A DNA stretch of 64,000 nucleotides from Closterium sp. Naga37s-1. Taxonomy: Eukaryota; Streptophyta; Zygnematophyceae; Desmidiales; Closteriaceae. The notes beneath the pieces were generated by a model. It ran no database searches. It was not told where the DNA came from and was given only the letters and a program-made list of their open reading frames with translations. Shown in pieces: positions 1-8,221 of the stretch (position 1 is its first letter; each line of letters starts with the position of its first letter). The DNA lies in the NCBI GenBank assembly GCA_947471745.1, contig CANJKZ010000011.1:124001-188000 (forward strand), read 5' to 3'. The position numbers and the translations under genes are program-made.

Positions 1-247
1 AAGCACATCGCCCAACCCACGTCTGAAATTCAAATTTCAGAATCCAAACCTCCCACCACCCCAACCACACACCACCCCACCAAACCTCTCATATCCAACC
101 ACCCCTCTCAAATGTCCAGCACGTCATGTGAGCATTTACTCGTTGACGCCTTCCTATCCTTCATTCGTTTCTCTCCTCCTCAATTTCATTCCCGAGCTCT
201 GATCTCCCGTTTTCCTCAAGCAGTTTACCGTTCCTTAGTCGCGCCCC

Positions 248-2428
248 ATGGCGTCGAACTCCACCCCTCCTAGCGCGACGAGCAATGTAGCTTCTGGTCA
301 CGCGTCTAGTAGTGCGATCAACACGCAGCCTGTTGAGGCTGGCCTTTCGAACCCCATTCTGAAACATTTTCTTATTCCCCCCCACACCAAAGGCAATCCC
401 AAGCTTTGTAAGTTTTGTGGCTTCAAGTTTGAGGGCGGAACCACTCGCTGCGCAGTTCACCTCGCCAAATGGAAAGGGCAAGATGGACGCCCTGTCAGGC
501 TTTGCAAGGACGTGTCCCCGAAAATCCGTGACGAAGTGCGTGCCATGTACGAAAACAAGGAGGAAAACAAGAGCATGAAACGAGGGGCGGCTGCTGCAGC
601 ACTCGACTCCGTGCTGGGCGCGGTCACTGCTTGTGCGGAGAAGAAGGGGAAGATAACAGAATTCTTCGGCGACGAGGCAACGTGCGCCAAGGAGGACGCG
701 GATAACGCGCTTTGCCTAATGATCTCGGCGCTGAAGCTTCCAGAGCGCATCGTGGATGATCCGGTCTTCCGCTACGCGGTCCAGTGCTTTGCGCGCGCGG
801 GACCGGGGTATGTTCCCCCCAAGAGGGGCTACGTTGGAGGGGCGGGCTTGAAGAAAGTGCGGCAGAAAATGGAGGCAGCGCTCGCCCCCGTTGCCGCGAG
901 CTGGAAGCGGGACGGTGTCACCGTGTCGTCGGACATGATGACCGACCGTTGTGGCCGCCCGCAGGCCAACATACTCCTTGTCAACGACTCCGGCGCAGTT
1001 TTCGAGCAGGCCGTGGACTGCAACATGGAGTCAAAGACGGGGGGGTACATCGCCAGCCTTCTCCGCCCCGTCATTGATAAGGTGGGGCCGGAGAATGTGG
1101 TGGCGGTCTGCACCGATGGCGGCAGCAACTATGCATCGGCAGCGCGGAAGATTGCGGGCACATGGCCGCACATTGAGCATGTGCCATGTGCCACGCATGT
1201 CCTGGACCTGTTAATGGAAGATGTGGGCAAAATGGGATGGGCGAAGGGGCTTGTGGAGAAAGGAGGGGAGATGATTACCTTCGTGCGCAACCACCACTTC
1301 ACCCGTGCCTATATGAAGAAAGTGGGGGGGAAGCAGGTGCTCAAGCCTGCGGGAACCAGGTTCGGGACACAATACATAGCCATGGCCCTGCTATGTGAGG
1401 TGAGGAGTGGGCTGGCGGCGATGGTGCTCAGCGACGAGTGGAAGGTGTGGGCAGCGGGGGACAAGGATAGGAAGACTGCAGCCGAGAAATTCAGGGCTGC
1501 TGTGATGGATGAGGAGTGGTGGGGGGTGGCGGAGTTCTTTTCCTCTCTCATGGCGGTGCCATTCAAGGCCATGCGGGCCACGGACTCTTCCGCGAAAGGC
1601 ATGATGGGTAAGCTGTATGACATTATGCTACAGCTTACCGAGGACATCAATGACAAGCTCGACGCTTCAGGCGACTTCTTGACTCGGACAGAGAGGGCAG
1701 ACATCACCAAGATTGTGAAGGACAGGTGGGACAACTCCCTTGCCTGCCCCATGCATGTGGTTGGCCGGATCCTGAATCCGGCCAACCAGGAGGAGGGAAT
1801 TTTCAGGAACGATGTGGAGTGCACGAGGGTGTTCAAGGACTACATCGAGCGCCACTATGACCACGTCACCTTCAGGCGCGGCAAGGATGGTGCCCCTCGC
1901 CGCGCCTCCCTTGTGCTGCAGGAGGCATTGCTGGCCTACATCAACTTGGAGGGCAGTTTTGGCAAGCTGAGCGCCATAGCTGCAAGGGAGGCAGTGAAGA
2001 AAGGGGAGATGAGCATGGTGCAGTGGTGGTCGTGGCACAGCACCGAGTACCCTGAGCTTGCCACCCTCGCATGCCGGATTCTCACTCAGCCCGTCTCGGC
2101 TTCTTCATGCGAACGTGGCTGGGCGCAGTGGGAAGGCGTCCACACCGCCCGCCGCAACCGCCTCGGGTCCGCCAAGTGTGCGGACCTGGTTTACATTGCG
2201 CACAACTGGAACGTTGTGCGCAATTGGTACAACAAGGATGGGGCCAGCACGGTTGTGCCCGGAAACATCCCAAATGCCCCTATCCCCCGCGGCTACAACA
2301 TGGACGAGGAGGAGGAGGATGACCTGCTGGGGGGGGAAGGAGATGATGCAGTGCTGGCGGATGAGTATGGGGAAGGGGTGGTGGTGGAAAAGCCCCGCAA
2401 GGAAATAGGCTGTGGGGAAGCTCGCTAG
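248..2428 (+). CDS. hAT-superfamily transposase (BED finger, DUF659, dimerisation domain)
   Basis: Single uninterrupted 726-codon ORF. Seen: a BED-like zinc finger near residues 54-71 (C54-x2-C57, H71), a DUF659/RNase H-like core with the usual hAT acidic signatures (SSDMMTD around 228-233; CTDGGSNY with D290), the CxxH motif CATH at 314-317, and a C-terminal hAT dimerisation block (WWSWHS at 593-598, SASSCERGW with E622). The D/D/E triad therefore looks present, which is the family's DNA cut-and-join chemistry in the nucleus. Residues 685-726 are acidic. The ATG at 248 precedes an S/T/A-rich leader. No terminal inverted repeat was found on either side (the left end is probably outside the window), so it could be an autonomous hAT or a domesticated copy. 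The intact frame suggests recent activity or selection. Confidence 0.93.
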   Translation: MASNSTPPSATSNVASGHASSSAINTQPVEAGLSNPILKHFLIPPHTKGNPKLCKFCGFKFEGGTTRCAVHLAKWKGQDGRPVRLCKDVSPKIRDEVRAMYENKEENKSMKRGAAAAALDSVLGAVTACAEKKGKITEFFGDEATCAKEDADNALCLMISALKLPERIVDDPVFRYAVQCFARAGPGYVPPKRGYVGGAGLKKVRQKMEAALAPVAASWKRDGVTVSSDMMTDRCGRPQANILLVNDSGAVFEQAVDCNMESKTGGYIASLLRPVIDKVGPENVVAVCTDGGSNYASAARKIAGTWPHIEHVPCATHVLDLLMEDVGKMGWAKGLVEKGGEMITFVRNHHFTRAYMKKVGGKQVLKPAGTRFGTQYIAMALLCEVRSGLAAMVLSDEWKVWAAGDKDRKTAAEKFRAAVMDEEWWGVAEFFSSLMAVPFKAMRATDSSAKGMMGKLYDIMLQLTEDINDKLDASGDFLTRTERADITKIVKDRWDNSLACPMHVVGRILNPANQEEGIFRNDVECTRVFKDYIERHYDHVTFRRGKDGAPRRASLVLQEALLAYINLEGSFGKLSAIAAREAVKKGEMSMVQWWSWHSTEYPELATLACRILTQPVSASSCERGWAQWEGVHTARRNRLGSAKCADLVYIAHNWNVVRNWYNKDGASTVVPGNIPNAPIPRGYNMDEEEEDDLLGGEGDDAVLADEYGEGVVVEKPRKEIGCGEAR

Positions 2429-2679
2429 AGGGTGGGGATTATGTGGATGAACTATGTATTTCTGGATATTTATGAAATAAAATATTGACATGTGTTGTTG
2501 TCGGCCTGAACCCCCCCCCTGAAACAGGTTTTTGTATACCTGCCCGGGAAAAAAAGTTTTAGCTGCCCGCCAGCGTATTTTTGCGTATCAGCAGTACGCC
2601 AGCCTTGGCGTACCGCGTATATACCAAGCGTATAATACGCTAACGTATTATACTCGGTACTCGTATTTAGCAACGTAGG
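2429..2679. other. hAT 3' flank, hairpin-rich
   Basis: No gene. The stretch is rich in short hairpins made from CGTAC/GTACG and CGTATTA motifs (for example GTACGCC...GGCGTAC near 2593-2611), the kind of subterminal repeat often seen near hAT ends. A terminal TAGGG/CAGGG inverted repeat with an 8-bp duplication was looked for and not found. Confidence 0.35.
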
Positions 2680-2875
2680 CGCAGCTGGCAGCGAAGGAGC
2701 AAGAGAAGATCACCCAGATTTTTAAACAAGAGTATAACAAGCATCCCATGTGTGTGCACCTCTACTGTTGCAGGAGCGGCTGGGGAATCAGCCATTTATG
2801 AAGTGCAGCTGGCAGCGAAGGAGCAAGAGAAGATCACCCAGCTGAGGCTGGCGAAGCAAGATGGTCGCAGGTCTC
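2680..2875 (+). pseudogene. Decayed copies of the TTL decarboxylase exon
   Basis: Two echoes of the exon at 2910-3033. 2774-2875 has a good acceptor (TTGCAG), but one base is missing in the equivalent of NQPIYEV, which shifts the frame. 2680-2730 keeps only the AAKEQEKITQ segment. They lie head to tail with the usable copy. Confidence 0.7.
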
Positions 2876-5800
2876 ATTCACCCCATGTGACTGTGCCCGT
2901 CTATTGCAGGAGCGCCTGGCGAATCAACCAATCTACGAGGTGCAGCTGGCAGCGAAGGAGCAAGAGAAGATCACCCAGCTGAGGCTGGAGAAGCTGCTGC
3001 TGCATGCTCCCACAGATGGTGCCGGTGCCGCAGGTGCGTGTGCATGTGTCAGTGAGTGTGAGTGTGTGTGATTGTACGAGAGAGTGTGTTTTTTGTTTTT
3101 TGAGTCTGACCGGAAAACCAGCTGAGGCTGGAGAAGCTGCTGCTGCTGGACGCCCCCACAGATGGTGTCGGTGCCGCAGGTGCGTGTGTGAGTGTGTGGT
3201 TGTGTGTGTGTCTATGAGAGAATGTCTGCGAGACCAGCTGAGGCTGGAGAAGCTGCTGCTGTATGCCCCTGCGGATGGTGTTGGCGCCACAGGTGAGTGT
3301 GTGTGTGTGTGTTGTGTGTGTGTGTGTTGTTGTGTGTGTGTGTGTGTGTGTGTGTTGTTGTGTGTGTGTGTGTGTGTTGTTGTGTGTGTGTGTGTGTGTG
3401 TGTTGTTGTGTGTATGTGTGTGTGTGTGTTGTGTGTGTGTGTGTTGTTGTGTGTGTTGTTGTGTGTGTGTGTGTGTTGTGTGTGTGTGTGTGTGTGTGTT
3501 GTTGTGTGTGTGTGTTGTGTGTGTGTGTGTGTGTGTTGTGTGTGTGTGTGTGTTGTTGTGTGTTTGGGTCTTGGGACATGTTCTCAGCGAGCAGCAAACT
3601 TATTCAGGCTTAAAGCAAAAGATAGACAGTAAAAACCTTTTGTAAAACTAAGATCTCAACAATCCGAGCTCAAGAACTTCAGCAGTAGAGTAAAACAAAC
3701 ATGTTTCGGCCGTTAAGGGGCTACCCTAGCAGGCCTTCATCAGTGCTAATGAAAGAAAACAGAGCTAAGCTACGCTTCAAGAAGAAACGAAGCCTCGGAA
3801 AAACTGATCTCTAGGTTATCTACACCAGGTCAGCCCGAAATCCGGGGACCAGTAGAAGTCACCCTTGAAAATTTCACCCTTGGAAATTTCTCAGGTGGCC
3901 ACGTCCTCAATCCTTGGAGCGTCATCGTTGAAGTTCGAATTCGCATCTTCGCCAGGCAGCAACTGTGGAAGTCGCGCGCGTACCAGTAACCTGTTAAGGT
4001 TACAACCAATTTGCCATGCAACAAAAAACCTCTCCACATATAATCCGCGTGTAGTGAGTCGATTTTTGAGTCGACTCAAAAGGACCCCTACCCCGAGACG
4101 AGCAGACACCGAAGTGTACTGCGTCTTCAAAACTAGGGGTCCACGGGATGGGAGAGAAATCTGTTGCCGGAGCGCCTGGTTAGCGATGGTAGTGGCGAGG
4201 AGTAACGAACGGTGAGCGAAAGTGACGCCTTGGAAGATTGGGTGCAGAAAAGCAGGAGGGTAACCACGGTCACGAAGCCGGACGAAGAAAGCCTTCTTCG
4301 TTGCGAGGAAAGTCGCAGCTGATGTAGAGCGGAGCAGGTACCGCTTCAATTCTGCGCGAACGAAGGATTCCTTGCAGTGCCGTGGGTGGAAGGAAGCAAA
4401 GGGAAGATAGAGATACTTATTCATCGGCTTCTGAAACGTGCCGAAATCCAAAGTACCCTGCTCCTTAAACCGCGGTCCCTTGAAGAGAACCACGTCCAGA
4501 AAATCGATGGAGCAGTCCGAAACAGACCATGTAATCCGAATGTTAGGATCAAGCTCATTGAAGGTGCGCAGGTAGGCTTCCAGATCTGCCCGCGTCCCCG
4601 GCCATACGATTAGACCGTCATCGATGTAGCGCACATGGTAAAGAGGTAACGTTCCGGTCCACTTCCCCTTCAGTAACTCATCCAGGCAGCTCATGAACAA
4701 GATCGCGAAGCAGACTGCTACAGGTGTACCCATGGCGGTGCCTCGTAGTTGGTGAAAGATCCGGCCGCCGAACTCGACAAAATAGTTCCTCATGACCCAA
4801 CCCAGAAGGGCCATGAGAGATGGGGTGAGTTGCGGTTTCTCTCTCATCAGAAAACTGCTGACCGCATCAAGACCGCGCTCGATCGAAATGCTGGGGTAGA
4901 GAGCGGCTACATCATACGTCACTAGAAGTACCGTCGTCGGAAACGTGGTGCGTTCAAGCGTTGTCAGCAGAGAGAGAGAATCCCGGAGGTATGTAGGACG
5001 ATTCAAGACCAGCGGGCGAAGTTCAGCGTCAAGCCACTTGCTCACATTAGTCGTAGCCCATGAATGTGACGCAGCGATCGGTCGCCCCACGGGTACTTTC
5101 TTGTGAAGCTTAGGCAAGACGTAGAACGCAGCTGGCCGCCATCCCCCGGGTGGTTCCTTAAAGAAATATTTCCAGAGACTGTCTGGAAAAGCCGGTCCCC
5201 ACGTCACCTTCAACTCCCGCAGCTGCTGCAGAACACGTGGCGTCGGGTCGCGTTCAATCGGCTGGTACACTTCCGCATCTCCGAGATGTTCCATACAAAG
5301 GGTGTGAGGATCTAGGATCGAGCTCAGAAAAGAGAATGTGAATTGAATGATCACCTGGGTACAACACGAGGCTATATATAGGCTCGACACAAGGCCCCGT
5401 AACCAGGTGTTACGCGAAGGTTCCGCGGGTCGCGAAGCGTCCCGAACAGATCCTTACCGAATTCGGTAGGAGGCAATTCGGTGGCAACCGAAAAGCCAGA
5501 ATTCGGTGCACGCAACCTAGCTCGATGCTATAACTATAATAAAATATAGGAAAGCACCTAGCCTAGGAAAGCAAGCAATTCATGCATGCATATGATTATC
5601 CTATTCTAGAAATAGCATAAGAAAGTAAAGGCAAGCAAGCATAGCTGGCATAAGCCGTCGTACTCTCACAAAGGGCGATGTAGTGTTGCCGATCAAGGAT
5701 AGTGACGCCAACGTTCTTGTCTGCAGGTTTGATGACGATACTGCGGTCGGCGGCGAGGGAGCGCAACGCCTTGCGAATTCCTGACGAGATATTGAAACCC

Positions 5801-7904
5801 CGCCGTGGCGTCGTCGCTTTCAGAAGGTAAGAGAGGTCGTTGTGGGCCTCCCTGAACACCGACTCCGGGACAACATCCCGATCGGGTTTCCAATCTGGGT
5901 TGCACACACGGAAGCGTGACATCTCAGATGAATCCCCTTTATCCTTGAAGAAAAAGTGAAGAGAAATCCGTCGATGCAGTTGATCGAGATCTGCTTCGAT
6001 GGAAGGGCTCCTGGTAGGCGTTGGCACGAACTTCAATCCCATCCCGAGTGCTCGTCGCTCATCGGTCGTTAAAACCTTAGCACTCAGGTTATGCACTCCG
6101 TTGTTTCGGACCCGCGACATGGCTTGTCGTGAAGTCAAACGGCCGAACCAACGAAGTGCGAGATCCCGCGCCATGACTTCTTCTTTGGCGGCCCTTTTGC
6201 GGGGCCGCCGCCTCCGTTTTTTGGAACCCAGGCCTGCTTCGGTGCTGCTTGGCCCTTCCCTTTGCCGTCGGTAGGAGTGACAGATTTCTTCTTTTTCCCC
6301 CGCTTCTTCTTCGCCTTGTTGTTCTGGGGCTTAGAGTCAGCGGCGGTGGTCGACGGAGAAACCTTCTTTTCCAACGTAATCTTCTGAAGCTTCGCAGATA
6401 GCTCTTTGTCCAGCTTCGCCGCGAACTCCTTGCGAAGCCGATCTTCGACCTTCTTTACGTGCTTCTGAACGATTGCGTCGACCGTCGGATCCAGCTCCAT
6501 TCTGTCGATCTCCTCAGCCGCGACAGCTTTCTTCAAATCTTCAGCTTCACGTTTTTTCTGCCGTTCCAACTCCTGGATGATGATCTCATCCCTGGCAATG
6601 GCTATGTCGGACTGCGCCTTCTCGATGCAAGCCCCCTTAATCTTCCTGTACTTCTCCCTGGTAGCATCAGATACCGCCAGGTCAGGGTTCTCCGAGAGAC
6701 TTTTCAGGTAGTCCTCAAGCTTTGTCGCCAGAGTCGTCACGTGCAGGTTAGAAGCCGCCAAAATCTCCTCGACCTCCATCTCCTTCTGGATACGCTTTTG
6801 ATTCTCCAGATGAACAGCAGCAACCGAAGCTGCAGACTTTTCCCGAACAGAAGGGTATTTCGTCTGGAACTCAACTGCTTTGGTGCGAATACTGTGAAGA
6901 AGCACACCCTGTTCATCAAGCGTCTTCATCTTCTGAAGCTTGGACTTCGCCTTCAAGAGTGATTTGAAATCCGCCCGAAAACCCTTGACCGCCACAGCAG
7001 TCCAGCCTTTAAAGCGCTCATGAATGTTGAACTGCTCAGGAACAGCCGGGTTAGCGCTCGTGGAAGCAACAGCAGGTGCTACCGCAGGAGCAGCGTTCGA
7101 AGCGGGATCCATCTCCATGGCGGGAGGAGAAAATGTTTGCTCGTCTTGCGATGTCGGTCCGCGAGTTGGTGCAGTATGTTTTGCTCCTTCAAGTTCGCGA
7201 AGGCGTTGTCGCTTGTGCGTGCGATACCCCGCGTAAGTCTTGGGAACACCTGCCTCGTGGATCACAATAGCAGAACTGCCCTCGTTAAGTTCGGCGTCGT
7301 CTGAGTCAAGCGTAAGTGCCAACTGGTCTTGGGACATGTTCTCAGCGAGCAGCAAACTTATTCAGGCTTAAAGCAAAAGATAGACAGTAAAAACCTTTTG
7401 TAAAACTAAGATCTCAACAATCCGAGCTCAAGAACTTCAGCAGTAGAGTAAAACAAACATGTTTCGGCCGTTAAGGGGCTACCCTAGCAGGCCTTCATCA
7501 GTGCTAATGAAAGAAAACAGAGCTAAGCTACGCTTCAAGAAGAAACGAAGCCTCGGAAAAACTGATCTCTAGGTTATCTACACCAGGTCAGCCCGAAATC
7601 CGGGGACCAGTAGAAGTCACCCTTGAAAATTTCACCCTTGGAAATTTCTCAGGTGGCCACGTCCTCAATCCTTGGAGCGTCATCGTTGAAGTTCGAATTC
7701 GCATCTTCGCCAGGCAGCAACTGTGGAAGTCGCGCGCGTACCAGTAACCTGTTAAGGTTACAACCAATTTGCCATGCAACAAAAAACCTCTCCACATATA
7801 ATCCGTGTGTAGTGAGTCGATTTTTGAGTCGACTCAAAAATCGGCTCACTACACGTGTTGTTGTGTGTGTGTGTTGTTGTGTGTGTGTGTGTGTGTTGTT
7901 GTTG

Positions 7905-7949
<45 letters not shown>

Positions 7950-8179
7950 GTCCTTTGAATCGACTGCAAAACCAGTGGAGGCTGGAGAAGCTGCTGCTGT
8001 ATGCCCCTGCGGATGGTGCTGGGGCTGCATGTGCGTGTCTGCCTGTGGGAGAGATTGTGTGAGTGTGAGTGTGTGAGAGCAAGTGGGGTTTTTGTCCATT
8101 TAGTCTGACTGCTGAAGCTGGAGAATCTGCTTCTGTATGCTTCCACAGATGGCGTTGGCGCCACAGGTGTGTGTGTGTG

Positions 8180-8221
<42 letters not shown>

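Larger units (their letters stand above)
3567..7854 (-). mobile_element. Penelope-like retroelement with pseudo-LTRs
   Basis: Minus-strand element inside a GT microsatellite in the TTL intron. Head-to-tail direct repeats of about 515 bp (3567-4081 and 7325-7839) act as pseudo-LTRs. Each carries the last 65-70 codons of the RT and the start codon region of the upstream ORF, the tandem-unit layout typical of Penelope-like elements. Between them lie a lysine-rich ORF (6135-7355) and a Penelope-type RT (3891-6174). No GIY-YIG endonuclease motif was seen, so it may be an endonuclease-minus type. The 5' boundary is a 48-bp hairpin (7807-7854). The two repeats are almost identical, suggesting a young insertion. 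Confidence 0.85.

Noticed and set aside
2429..2700. Right terminus of the hAT transposon
   Set aside because: No TAGGG/CAGGG terminal repeat or 8-bp duplication could be paired within the window.
3004..3645. Long Cys/Val and Thr/His ORFs
   Set aside because: Produced by translation of the GT microsatellite in different frames; no coding signal.
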